64,000 bases of DNA from Copromyces sp. CBS 386.78 (lineage: Eukaryota > Ascomycota > Sordariomycetes > Sordariales > Sordariaceae), in assembly GCA_030685235.1 (NCBI GenBank), contig MU839189.1, positions 62,001 to 126,000 of the forward strand, in the 5' to 3' direction. A program made the position numbers and the translations under genes. This document shows positions 25,880-38,138 of this stretch, in pieces. Positions within the stretch are counted from its first letter, which is position 1. Each line of letters begins with the position of its first letter. The notes under the pieces were generated by a model that was not told where the DNA came from, ran no database searches, and saw only the letters and a program-made list of their open reading frames with translations.

Positions 25880-28080
25880 CACCTTAGTGCAACCTATAGA
25901 AATCGATAACGATAATAATAAAGAGGATACCCCTACCCCTCAATACTATAAGTATAGCGATTACCCCGTATTTAATAACTAGTACAATACTCTCAATAAC
26001 TTCGTAACGGCCGTTAAACAATAAGGATAAGAATTTAATTACGCTATAATCAAAAGTCGATTGAATAATATTATAAAATAATATAGCGATTATACTAGAA
26101 TCGAACTCGTTTACGCTACTAGCCTAGTTTGCAAACTAAACTATTACTTTCGTACTATTTTAATTACTAAATAGGGATACTCTTAGTAGGAATATACTAA
26201 AATATTAAAATATAATAATAAATAATAAACTTTTAAATTGTATAGAAGTTACGAATCTTATAGCTATCCGCCTAATAAAAAGCTACTTATCCATTCGGTA
26301 TTTAAAATTTAATATAAGGTATTTATCGCTACCTATATTGACCGACTCGGTATATCTAACTATAAAATTAAAATCGAATTAGAGAAGAAGTTTCTAGAGC
26401 TTAAGAACGCGTTTACTAATCAATAACTCATTAACCTTTATTACAAATTTAAAAAGATTATATAAGCTAGTTATACCCCTTTTTAACTCACTATAAAACT
26501 GCTTATAGAAAAAGGGGTCTACTTTATAATTAACTAGTAAAATACCGTTAAAACGAAGCTAACCGCCCTCTTCTAAAATAATTTTTAAAGAGAGTAAATA
26601 TAGAAGGAAAATCTTTAGGTTTAAATATACGATAATACGTATAAAATTAATAATAAAAGTTTAGCCTTCTTCTAAATTATTAGTATAATAGGGGTTAGCC
26701 ATACTTTTAATTACGGTTTCGGGCTAATTAATAACGAGCGATAAGAGAATTTTAATTAATTTATAGATTAGGTTAATGTTCGTTATAAAATTATCGCCGC
26801 TAAAAAACTACGAATTACTATTATAAATTATAATATAGTAATAAAATTAATTGTTAAGCGAATTTATCCCTAAGTAAAATCCTAGCTCTATATCTTTTAC
26901 GTTAATAAGAATATAATATTAAATATTAAGTGTAAATAGGATAAGAAGGTCGCCGCTTAGGTTACTAATACTTATACCGCTATAATATAAATATAAATAT
27001 AGCGGGAAATTTTGGAATTAATATAGTAAATACCGCGGTCCGTCCAATTAGCCTAATTAGTACGGCTACTTAGCAATACTACGAGTCTAGAAAATTTTAA
27101 CGATAAAGATAGAAAAGTAATTAATAATTTTAATTGCCTAGTAAATAATATAGATTATTTAGAACCGCTACCCAATACCGTAAAATACTCTCGGTCGGGT
27201 CTTTATACTCTATAGAAGTATATTTACTACGCGTATATAATTAACGATTTTAATACTGTATAGGAAAGGCTTTATAATTATTTTTCGTAGTAAGAAGCAA
27301 TTATTATATATTTAAAAGATACGTATATAATCGTAAAAGAAGAATAAGCGACTTCTTATATTAACGAAAAACTAAATTTTAACTATTATACTACATCGCT
27401 AGTCGAATTAGCGAACTGTACGCTAAAAAATCATATTATTAATAGTAAATCCTATAATTAATTATACTATTCCCTATATAATCTACCGTATATTAATTAT
27501 TGTTTTAATATAAGGAGTAGTACTATTATTACCGCCGTTATACAAAGCTTCAACCTCGTCGATAGTATAAAATATAATATCGAAAACAAAACCGAAAAAT
27601 AGATTTTACATACTAAATATAAATATTTCGCCCAACTATAGGCGAAGGAGGCTTATAGAAAGGTATACTAGAAAGCCTTTAATAAGGTTGTATGTTAACG
27701 TCGTATTATACTCAGTGCGGTCCTTACAACGGCTAAACTAGACCCCGATAAATTAAAATTATATATTAGTAAATTTATAGTATAATATAGTTTACCCTAT
27801 TCGTATATTATATTCGAATCCCTTCTTGACCGAAATTAGCTATTCGTACTCGATAAATTCAATTATTACCCCTTCTAGTAGCTTACTAAATCGCTAGATA
27901 ACGAGGATTAGTACCTTAAATACTAGGACTTCGATAAGGTAATTAAATTTAAAGGTCGACCTTGCTATAATGCCCCCTTTGCGCTAAAACTTCGTACTCC
28001 CTAATTAATTATACTAATTAATATTCAAGCCCCCCCTCCCTTAATTGCGCTAGCGTAATTATTATGACCTTGAAGAAGGC
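25880..28080 (+). pseudogene. RIP-degenerate MULE transposase
   Basis: The plus-strand frame, reading through stops, contains the MULE landmarks: a NWFIDWV motif near 26760, then a stretch corresponding to VTDRDxALxxAVxxxFP, and FYINKN where the family has WHxxKN (near 26900). The C-terminal region retains long runs of sensible residues (about 27580-28010). Residue changes fit C-to-T and G-to-A transitions. Not functional. Confidence 0.75.
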
Positions 28081-28752
28081 CTCGTCTATAGCCCAACCGC
28101 GGCCGCTAACCTAGGGTAAGCCGAAATTCTATTGCTTTGATACGAATAGCGTTATTTATATAGCGAAATATATTTATATAGGAGGGTATAGACTTTAAGC
28201 AAACTAATAAGGCTAACCGCCGCAATTTAATTAATTTATAAACGAGGGGACGAGGCCGCCTTCGTAGTAATATAAAAGGAGGAAATATAAAGAGGGGAAG
28301 TAACGTTATTCGGGGTAGAGGAAGTATTCCTACTAGTACGTAGGGTATACAACGTAGCATACGGATCGCTAGTATATAAAGCTAGTAATCTAGCACTTTA
28401 AAATATTCGCTAGGATTCTAGAGCCTTCATTAGCAATCAAATTATTTAATTTTATAATAGAAACCAAATAAATTATTAATATATGGATTAATATAAATTG
28501 AGTACGATTAATTAATCGCTCAATTAAGCGATGTATAACCGTATAATATACGACTGTACCGCTAAGTACGCTATAAAGTACGCTATAAAGTAGCCAATTT
28601 AAGTATATATCTAGGCACGGGCACGTAACATTTCGTAAAAGAATATAATGCCCAGATTTTTAGTATGAAATCTATAAAAGAATACAAGTGCGAAGTAGAA
28701 AGTAGACTACGATTTAGATACGAGCGATCTAATTAGCTCAAAATTTTTTGGG

Positions 28753-28826
28753 TATGCTTGGCACGCGGGATGGGTGGGGTGACGGTGCCGGAAGACTTTT
28801 ATGACGGTGCGAAAAGACATTCTCTT
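28753..28826 (-). repeat. MULE right terminal inverted repeat
   Basis: Inverted copy of 25294-25367. The boundary between GC-rich arm and AT-rich interior is sharp at about 28750. Confidence 0.92.
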
Positions 28827-28832
28827 TAAATA

Positions 28833-31800
28833 AAGGTAGGAGGGTAAAGGAAGCGGATATTATATTAAAATTACTTATTTTAATAGACGGTCGGAAACTT
28901 AAATTATCGGATATATAGTATAAAAGCTAATACGTTCTATTAGCTTTTACGGAAGGATAGATTATCGAAATTATTACAGATATTATTACTTGAAACGGAA
29001 TGCTAAATTTATAGAAGGTTATATTATATTTAAAAATCGATATTAAATCGAATTTAAATACACTTCCTATTATTATTTATTTTGATTTTAAATATTCTTC
29101 GACGGTAGTAGGTCGGGCGTTTATTAAAAAATTTTCTTCGAATATTCGGTATACCAAATTCCCGCCGAGCGTTATAAATAGAATTAATTCGAAAATAATT
29201 ATTAATATTATAGCCGAATTTAATTTTTATATAGAAGGGAGGGTTAACGGCATTAAAGTTAACAGCTATTTCTAGATTTCTACGTTGGTTATCGAGGAAT
29301 TGGGTTTAAATATACTATTGGGAACGGATTTTCTTCGCAATTATAATATTAAATTTAATTTTAATACCGCTCTTTATTCGTTTAAATTTATATTTAATAT
29401 AAAGGTGTAGGGTAAGGTTTTCTTTAAAAAGGACGAATTGGGAGAGGATACCTTTATTACTAAAATTTTCGCTAAATAAAATATAATTTTTCTAATTTAT
29501 TATTCTAGTATCTTTCCGGTCCGATATAACACTTAGTTTAATAATTAATATTCTTTAAATAAATGTCCCGCTTATAATTTTCACGTTTAATTATTTAATT
29601 TACTAGACGTTACGGTAAATAGTAAAACCTTTAAGGTAATTCTATATTTAAATTAATTTAATAATAACCTTTTTATTCCTATAAGTATTTATATTAGTAT
29701 AATTATACGTCCGTTGCCTAAAATTATTGAAACGGCTATATTTTTTAATATATTTAATATAATCTATTTAACCCCTAAAATACAAGCTAGCCTTTCCCCT
29801 AAATAATATGCTATATATATCGATTGAAATACCGAGGACGATAAGGAAGTAGCGATTTAGAAAGAGGTTTTTAATATTCTATTATATAGATTAAATAAGT
29901 TTAACGATATCGAATTTATTCCTTCCGAAGTAAGTATTAGTATTTATAATAATAACCCCAATTTTATCAAATAAATAAAGAACTTCTTAAATAAATACAT
30001 TAATATTTTTAAAGATTTGGGGATTATTTTAATAAAGGAGGAAGATAAAATACGTATAAACTTTATTAAAGAATAGTAAAATTAGTGGAAAATCGTTAAA
30101 TCCTACTTATTACGAATTAAAGACCGCGAATTCTTTAATAAGGAGTATAATAAATTGTATGTGTAAGGTAAAATATCTTTTATATTATAGCCTACTCTTA
30201 TTGCGTACCCTATTTTTATTATATAACGGAAAATTAATAGCGTCGATAAACCCCGAATAATTATTAATTTTTACCCCCTAAATAATATTATAATACCGGA
30301 CGTCTACCTATTACCTAATTAAGAAAATATAATTAATAAAATAGTCGATAAGAAATTCTTTAGTATTTTTAATACTATTAGATTTTTCTACTAATTATTA
30401 ATTTTTACGTTTTATTACAATTATATAATAATAATTAACCTTCGTAGGTTTAAGTAATTTAATATTGTATTAATAAATTTCAAGAATTCGCTTATATTCG
30501 TATAATATTTTATAGATTGATTATTCTTCGATTATTAATTATTTATATGTATTTATATTAATAATATTATTATTTTTAATAATATTAAAGAGGAGTATTT
30601 AAAGTATATTAGTATTGTAATAATATTCTTTAATAAGTATCGTATTTATATTGGCATTTACAAATTATTTGTAATTTTCCCGTCTATTCAATTTCTCGGT
30701 AGTATTATTAACGATTAAAGTTGTTAATATATAAAGGACTGTATTAAAGCGTTCTAAAAATTTAATTTCCCTAATATATTAAATGCCTTAAAAATTTATT
30801 TAGGTATAGCCGGCTAATTATATTAAAAGATGCTATAGTTCGCTGTAAAGGAAGCATTATTTAATTGTAAAAACATAAAATTATTAAAACGAATACGAAA
30901 ATTGGGAAATCTAAAATTAAAAGTAATAAAATAGGTGAAAAAAGTTTATATTTCTAAAATCAAATTTAAACTTATTAAAAAAGAGTTCGAAGCCTTTCGC
31001 AATATATAAGAAAACTTATATGATTAGGCGTATTTATACTATTATATTAAAACGGACGCGTTATTTATTAAAATTAATGTTAATAGTATAACGTATAGTA
31101 TTTATATTTTCCAATTCAAATACGAATAAGATAGCGAATTTATTTTTAGTATAAGTAAGATCCTATTAATAATAATTAAACCTATTTATTTCCTATTAAG
31201 ATTAACGACTTTAGCGGAGAAGAAATATAGTTTAATAAAGGTAGAGATTGCCGCTATTATTTAAGTATTACGAAAGCTACGGAAGATAGTCCAATCTAAT
31301 ATTCGACCTATAAATATTATTACGGATTACGCCTCTACTATTAGTATTATTAAATATATATCTTTAAAAATAATAGATTTGGCGAAAGTAAACCCTAAGT
31401 TCGCTAACGCTATTAATTAAGCATTATAGTTCAATTTAAATATCTTCTATATTCTAAGACTATTAAATATTATACCCGACGCTTTATTAAGGTTACTTAT
31501 AATTAAAACCGCTAATAATAACGATTTATCAGACGAATTTACTAATATTTAATCCTATTTCAATTATTTAGAAAATTTTAATGCCTTTTTCTTTATATAC
31601 GTAGAAATTTCCCTAAATATTCGGACAATTTTATTAATTATAATTCCCGCCTTTAAATAAATATTTGTAGATACTTACTCTGCTAATTTAAAATATAATA
31701 GAATTTTATAGTTAATTGCGAATATTAACGCTCCGGGTTATATATATATACGCCGCTTAAGTAAGAGGCCTAACCTCCCGGCTAATCCTTATATAATTAA

Positions 31801-33710
31801 CGATAGCTTTTTCTTCTACGTCGATTATTTAGACGAAAGGCGTCTATATATTTCTCGCGCCTATATATAAAAAATACTAGAGTTAATTTATAACGAAAAG
31901 TATTATTTTAATATTAATTATATAATAGTAGATTTATTGTAATTTTATATAAAATGTAAAACCCAAATAGTTCGAGAATACGTTAAGTATTACGAAGTAT
32001 ATTATTAAAATTAACGAAACCGATAATTAACGTTCGGCGAATTACTATTAATTCGAACGTTCTTATAGCCCTATTATATGATTATAATAAATTTTATTAT
32101 TAATATACCTACGGTTAAATTTGCTAATACTATATAGTCCCTCCTAAAATTCGACGAATTCGATACTATATATACTATAATCTATAAATTTAGTAAGAAG
32201 GTTTTATTATGAGAAACTCTACTCGTACGGCTATAAAACTCTATTCGGACGGTCGTCCAAATTTAAAACTAAGTATAACTTAGCCAAATATGGATGAAAA
32301 AGACAATAATAGTATTAGACTACTCGGTAAATTTTATATTATTTTCTATAGTAGGTGTCCTATCCTACGGGCCCCACGCTTTGGAAATATTACTTATATT
32401 ACATCCTTCAACTTCCTTAAATTTCTTCTATCTACTTTTTTAGACTTCTTTTTATTAGAAAGGATATAAAGGACGTCAATATACGGTAGGAGGCTCAAAA
32501 AATACAGAAAGAATTACCAAATATTCCAAGCCTATATACGAGTCTCCACCTTTTATTTTACCTAATTACTTTGGATTTTAAACTTTTCGACGACCGTCCG
32601 AATAGAGTTTTATAGCCGTACGAGTAGAGTTTCTCTTTATTATTAGTAGGTTATTCGATGTACGAGGCGAAAGAATAGGTAATTATTCTATTATAAGTTT
32701 TATAATATTATAATTGGGGCTTATTGGTTATTATTATTAGTAACCGAAATTTAAAGTTCGTTTTTAAGATTTGGAGGAGTATTTTCGAAGTTTTAGCTAT
32801 TAATTTTCTCTTTTTAACGGCCTACTATATTTAGACGGATAGTCAATTTAAACGTATAAATTAGACCGCCGAAATGGTAATTTGTATATAGTACGCTACT
32901 AATATACTTTTGTAAACGTTAATACTAGCCGTCCTATAATATAACCTAAATAATACTATATAATTAACGATCGGTTTATCTCCTAATAAATTAATATATA
33001 GATTTAAACCTCGAACGGTATTTAATTTACTAGTATTAAATATAAAGGAGGCGTTAATTATAGAATTTTTCGCGTTAATCCGGTAAAAATTTTAATTAGA
33101 AGTTATAAAATTTATTAATCGGGCCGGTATAGTTATTAAAGAATAATATAATATTAAATATTCGCCGGTTATATTTAAAATTAACGATAAGGTTTACTTT
33201 TAATTTAATAAAAGTTACTATTTATTAAGCGCTTTAAAGAAGAAATTTTCTGCCGAGCGTATAGGACTATACCGGATTTTAAAGAAGGTCGGCCCCTTAG
33301 CTTATAAATTTAATTTATTAAAAACCTAGCGTATATACCTAGTTATTTCGGTAGCCTATCTTTATAAGTTGGTATAGGGTCCGGACTTATTTAACTAAAA
33401 AGTGCTACCGTTAAAGCCTGTTAAAATTAATAGTTAAGAGGAATAAGAAGTTGAAAGTTTAATAGTAAGGAATTAAGGTCCGTTAAATATAAAATATCTA
33501 ATTAAATAGACTGGCTTTTAAAATAAGGATAATATTTAGGAACTACGTATAGAATTTATAAGGAATTCGAAAGAGAAAGTAAAGGAATTTAAGTGCGAAT
33601 ATTTATTAGAATTACCGTTTAAAGGTATTTGTAGGAAGGTTATTTAGCGTATTAATCGCCCGTCGAAGCGCTAATAGCGTTAAATTTTTCGTTTAAAAGG
33701 GGGAGAATTA
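28833..33710 (+). pseudogene. RIP-degenerate gypsy pol (protease, RT, RNase H, integrase)
   Basis: Reading through stops, a protease end (ILLGTDFLRNYNIKF) lies near 29310-29350. Reverse transcriptase has its PLNN/PDVYLLPN landmark near 30290 and a YIDD box mutated to YINN near 30550-30570, followed by IQFLGSII near 30690. RNase H contains ITDYAS (original TDH) near 31320, and a zinc-binding integrase N-terminus lies near 31800-32000. The integrase core is interrupted by the 425-bp MITE at 32211. Joined across the insertion, the reading frame continues sensibly. The frame ends near a purine-rich stretch at 33695. Confidence 0.8.
32211..32635. mobile_element. 425-bp MITE inside gypsy integrase
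   Basis: Perfect 47-bp inverted repeats (32211-32257, 32589-32635) begin GAGAAACTCTACTCG. The 8-bp target duplication TTTATTAT (32203-32210, 32636-32643) suggests a hAT-type mobilising transposase. There is no coding capacity. The interior keeps GC-rich patches (for example GGGCCCCAC near 32370), so it is much less mutated than the gypsy sequence around it. Confidence 0.9.
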
Positions 33711-34179
33711 GAAAATTGTGAAAGGTTTAAAGTATTTTCTTTTATTCTTCTAATTTTCCGTTTATTTTTTTATTTTCCTTTCTAATTTTTATAATTAATT
33801 TATTAAAATTTCTCAATATTCGCTTAATTAATTGTATTATTGCGTTAGTAAGGCGGTTATATTAAGTATTATCATTTTCGTTCTATCCCTTTTAAATAAC
33901 GATCTAATATAATATTATATATTTAATTAAAGTAGGTAATAAGATCTAAAGTAAATAATCCCTAGTAGGTAGGTAAGTTATAATTAAAAGTGGAATTTAG
34001 AAATTTTAATACGTATACAATCTTTAATATAGTATAAATTTATTTCCTTTCTTTTAAAAACTTCTTTATTTTATTAATAATATTATTATAATTTACTTTA
34101 TCCCTACCCTTTTACTTCGTTAAAGTTAGTTAATTCTAATTTAAAATATAGTAATTTAATATAATTATAGTAGATATTA

Positions 34180-36470
34180 GCGCCCCTAGTAATCCTAATC
34201 TAATAAAGTTTATTAATTGGATTAATTATTGTAGTAATCTTAATAGGTTATTATATTAGTACGACTAAGATCGCCTCCTTTCCCCGCTCGGTTTAAAGAC
34301 CGATTAATGCTTCCCCGTACTAGCTAATACGGCTAAATATTTAAATTGTTATACGGTTGTAAATAACGCCGTTAAAACTATTAATTTAGGTTACGATTTA
34401 CTTTATATTATACTACCTAGCTTTATTATAAATTTAGTCGCTAATATAATCGACGATAAATTAAATGCTTTTTCTAAATATATTTATATATAATATATTG
34501 TTAATTTTATTATTAGTTTAAGTAAGGCTACCAGCTTATATAATTTTAGCGATCGTCTTCTTAGTATTAAATCCTTCGCCCTTAATAGCGTAATAGTATA
34601 TAATATTAAAATTGTATAGTTTGGTCGCTATTGTATCCCGCTTATAATAGCGAATTATTTATTCGTTTATTATAATAATACTTTAATTTCGGTTCTTTAT
34701 AATACGATTGATTGTATGGGCGTATAAATTAACTTCGACTAGGCTATTTTATAAGTAATAGGCGGCAACGTTAATTATTTAACTATAGCGATTTTATTGG
34801 CCCCGATTATAGATAAATTGATTAAAGGTAGTAGCTTCGGAAATTAGTAGGACTAAATTCCTTAGGACTATAATCCTTTTATATATAATACGCGTGCTTA
34901 AATAATTAAATATATTAAGGAGGATACTTTTTTCTCTTTTATCTTAATTATATTTTTCTCTAACGGTATATATATTTATAATTATAGTTAGTTAATAGAG
35001 GTTATTCTCGTTTTATAATATATTAATAATCGATTAGGAATAGGTTTCGTTATTATTAAATTAATTAATTTTATCGGCCGCGTTGTTATATTTAATGTTT
35101 ATAATTTCGCTAACGATTAAAAATAACGGGAGATCGATTTTATAGTTAATTGGGCTCTCAATTAAATATGCCCCTGTTTTATTCCCGCCGTTTAAAATTC
35201 CGCCCCTACCGCTCAAATTATTATAACCCCCGCTAAAAATAAGTAGACGTTAATTTGGAAAAACCGGTAAATAATTGTACAAATCGTTTAGGTTTGCGCT
35301 ATTAATAATACGTAATTTAATAAATCGGTTATTTAAAGTAAATTTTACCCGGATACTATAGAAGTAATCAAGGATATATATTGTAAAGATTACTATATAT
35401 TAAATATTATTATAGACGACGACTTCTATAACGAAATTAGTAAGATTATTAAGGAGTACTTTGAAAAATTTGTAAAAAAAGATTTTTTTTTTATAAATAA
35501 TTTAGTTCGTTATATTAAAGATGTTTTTAATGCCGCGTTTAATAAGTTTAACGACGAGGATCCTTCTTTTATTGAAAAAATCCTAATAAAGGCTATACTC
35601 CTAGCGTTATAATATTATAATTATACGACCGGTCTTCCCGAATAAATTAATGGTATATTAGCTTGTATAGGCTTTTTATATTGCGTTTAAGTCGCTTTTA
35701 ATATGCTAGCTTAATTGGAATTACTAATTATTGTTAAGGAAATTGTAAAGGAAGTTTATATTACCGAAATAATTAATATAGACGTTATTCTTAGTATAGT
35801 ATAAAAAGTATTTAATTAGTAATCGTAGTTATTAGTCTAGTTAAACTAATATTAAAATAAGGAAGTAAATAATTTAAAGGATAAAATTGTTGCCCTATGT
35901 AAAACTATCGAAATTTTACGCCGTATTCCTACTCCGTTAGCGGCTAAATATATTTAATAAATTAATGTAATTCTGGGAATTATTATTAATTATAATGCTT
36001 ATTCTAGCGTTGACTTCGGCTATAGTATCCTTAGTATCGATAAATTTAACTTATAATCCGCCCGTTCCAACGGATATAATACCTTACCCTCTATATGCTT
36101 TCCCTATCGCTTAATTATCTATAATAATTAGCGTTAATAAAAAGATTAGTACAATTAAAAAGACTTTCCTTCCAACGGCTATAAACGTTCCCGCTATAAT
36201 ACTTCTTATTAATTTTAATATTCCGAAAATATTAACGAAGATAATAATAAATTAAGAATCTATTTGAATAACCGTTAAATTTATTATTATATTAATAGTT
36301 ATTTAGTATTATATACTAGATTATTTAGTATTAGAATTTTTTATTAAAAAGTTTAGTATTAAATATAATATATAGTAGCGTTAAAATAATTAGTTATAAT
36401 AATAATTTAATAGATATTCGCAATAGGTTATATTTAATATAGTTTTATAAATAGTAAATATTTATCTCTT
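34180..36470 (+). pseudogene. Extra RIP-degenerate ORF downstream of gypsy pol
   Basis: A single plus-strand frame of about 760 codons can be followed between pol and the 3' LTR if stops are read as former Gln or Trp codons. I recognise no domain. The C-terminal part is rich in Gln, Asn, Tyr, Arg and Ser. Gypsy elements usually end soon after integrase, so this is additional coding capacity: an env-like or captured ORF, or part of another inserted element whose ends I cannot see. Confidence 0.45.
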
Positions 36471-36485
36471 TCGTAGAGGGGGAAA

Positions 36486-36832
36486 TATTAAAGGAATTTT
36501 GGGCAAATGCCCGGATAACCCGCTCTATCTTAGTATACGTTTATTTAAGCGGTCTATACTATATAAGAATACTCCCTAATCAACTTCCGTTAAAGTTAAT
36601 TAAATTATTAATTTATATTATATTAACCTAACGTCTATTTTACTTATACTTTATAAAGTCGTATGCAAGGTCCTAAGTTAAAGCTTTCGTTAGTATTGCC
36701 TTACGCTTCCTTTGACAATATTGTCGCCTATTGTTACGTATTATCACTCTGTCCAGTAACTAGTCGCACTCTTTACCTTTCATCATTATTATCATCTATA
36801 GCATTACTTGTAAAGATTCTCTTCGTATAATA
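36486..36832 (+). repeat. Gypsy 3' LTR
   Basis: 347 bp. It is somewhat less mutated than the 5' copy in its right half (around 36700-36790). It is followed directly by the TTTTA duplication. Confidence 0.9.
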
Positions 36833-36837
36833 TTTTA

Positions 36838-37950
36838 GGTTTAATGTCCGTAGGCTTCTTATTCTTGCCTTTTTAACGAATATTTTTATTGTAGGTATTT
36901 TTTTCGTGGCTATTGCTAGGTATAGATTTTTGGCTATTAAATTTAATATTAATTTCGCTAACGCTAAAAGTATTATAATATCCTCCTTTAGGAATTATCT
37001 TGCGTCTTGTAAAATCAATGTTATATTTTTTAAAGTTTTTATATATTTTTATAAAGGTAAGAGTCCTAACGGCTATTTCCTTATTAAATTTCTAAGTATT
37101 TTTATACTATTTAGGGCGTACGATTTTGATTGTGTTAATAAAGTCGATATATTAGGAATTAGGGATTTTAGTCTTTTTAATACTTATTATTTGGTTGTTA
37201 TTTATTGTAATAGATTAGGTTTAAAGTTAATTATTTTAGTTCTTAGGTTCTTTCGTAAATACGGTGACGGTTTCTTAGTATTATTTCCGGGCTTTGATTT
37301 ATTTATTAATTGCCTTATAGTTAATTATAGTTTTAAATCTTTTATACTATTCGTTAGTCTCTTATTCCTCCTTTATAGTACTATTTTGTAAATTGTAATT
37401 GATTAATGATTTTATTTAGGTACGTACGGCTTTATTGCTAATTATAAATTCCTTCTAATCCTTTTTATTATTAGAATAGAATGTAAACTCTAATTTAAAG
37501 AATTTTTTATTAAGGAGATCCGCTTCGGTAACGAGGGTGTTGAGAATTATTTCATTACGTTCTTTAGGTTCGGTAGGAGGAGTTCTTTGAATTGCTTTTT
37601 CTAGGTTAGTTTAGACTACGGTTCCGTTATTAAAATTATTAAACTTAATTTTAGCGGCTTTAATCCGCGCTTTTACTTTTTTAGTAATAGGGTATTAGCT
37701 AGGATTAAACTATTTTAATATTATAGGTCTCTCGATTTTACTTTAGATCTATTCTTTAAAAATATTCGAATTATATTTTAATTAGAGTATAAGTTCCTAA
37801 TAAATTTAATTATTACTATCTTTAAAGTAGGTAATATTCTCTTTAGTATCGTTACTAATCTTTGAAAGAGATATCGTATTTATTGTTTTAATTAATTATT
37901 GACTATTAATTAATGTTAATCGTCGTATTAATAAGTAGTGCGCGTATTAG
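36838..37950 (-). pseudogene. RIP-degenerate 5' part of the copia element (gag region)
   Basis: This segment is separated from the rest of the copia body by the gypsy insertion. It lies directly inside the copia 5' LTR, so by position it should carry the primer binding site and gag. No motif survives. A 161-codon plus-strand frame (36906-37391) is antisense and is an artefact of AT-rich sequence. Confidence 0.5.
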
Positions 37951-37959
37951 ACTGTTAAT

Positions 37960-38133
37960 TGTCAGATTTATTAGTGTGTGTTCTGGTTGATTGAACTGTT
38001 TAGAAACTGGCTGTGTAATTGATCCGCTCCAGAAGGTCTAGGGGGTGCTCAGGTATCCCGGAAATGCTAAGACCTTAATCAGGTGACTGGGACTCGCCTC
38101 ATTTGGTCGAGATCTCCACCCTACAATCTGACA
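37960..38133 (-). repeat. Copia 5' LTR (right)
   Basis: 174 bp with intact TGTCAG and CTGACA ends. It is followed by the target duplication GAATG at 38134-38138, which matches 17478-17482. Confidence 0.93.
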
Positions 38134-38138
38134 GAATG

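Larger units (their letters stand above)
25294..28826 (+). mobile_element. Mutator-like DNA transposon (MULE) inside the gypsy element
   Basis: 3533 bp bounded by 74-bp inverted repeats (25294-25367, 28753-28826) that start AGAGAAT and differ at two positions, both transitions. The arms include the GC-rich core CACCCCACCCATCCCGCG. TTAAAT lies outside both ends (25288-25293, 28827-28832). MULEs normally duplicate 8-11 bp, so the exact edge is uncertain by a few bases. The interior is RIP-mutated with a marked excess of C over G on the plus strand in 25.37-25.98 kb. Confidence 0.88.
21589..36832 (+). mobile_element. Ty3/gypsy retrotransposon inserted in the copia element
   Basis: 347-bp LTRs at 21589-21935 and 36486-36832 begin TATTA and end TAATA, the RIP-mutated forms of TGTTA...TAACA. 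The target duplication is TTTTA (21584-21588, 36833-36837). A polypurine tract AGAGGGGGAAA (36475-36485) abuts the right LTR, fixing the plus orientation. Protease, reverse transcriptase, RNase H and integrase remnants follow in the gypsy order. The 15.2 kb span falls to about 11.3 kb after removing the Mutator-like element and the MITE, which is still large for gypsy. Heavily RIP-mutated. Confidence 0.92.
17483..38133 (-). mobile_element. Ty1/copia retrotransposon, split by a nested element
   Basis: The two 174-bp LTRs (17483-17656, 37960-38133) begin TGTCAG and end CTGACA or its RIP-mutated form. A perfect 5-bp target duplication GAATG flanks the whole (17478-17482, 38134-38138). The coding strand is minus: reverse transcriptase and RNase H remnants lie at the left, and a purine tract reading AAGTAAGGGGG on the minus strand abuts the left LTR, which is therefore the 3' LTR. 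Removing the inserted gypsy element leaves about 5.4 kb, the normal size for copia. The interior is strongly RIP-mutated and cannot encode functional proteins. The LTRs differ by roughly 16 positions, all transitions. Confidence 0.93.

Noticed and set aside
33690..33715. Purine-rich stretch that could be the end of another LTR element
   Set aside because: It resembles a polypurine tract at the end of pol, but I found no LTR starting there with a partner upstream, so no further nested LTR element is called.
36906..37391. 161-codon plus-strand frame in the AT-rich island
   Set aside because: It is antisense to the copia element and arises because C-to-T mutation of this strand removes some stops by chance; composition is Ile/Leu/Phe/Tyr-dominated.
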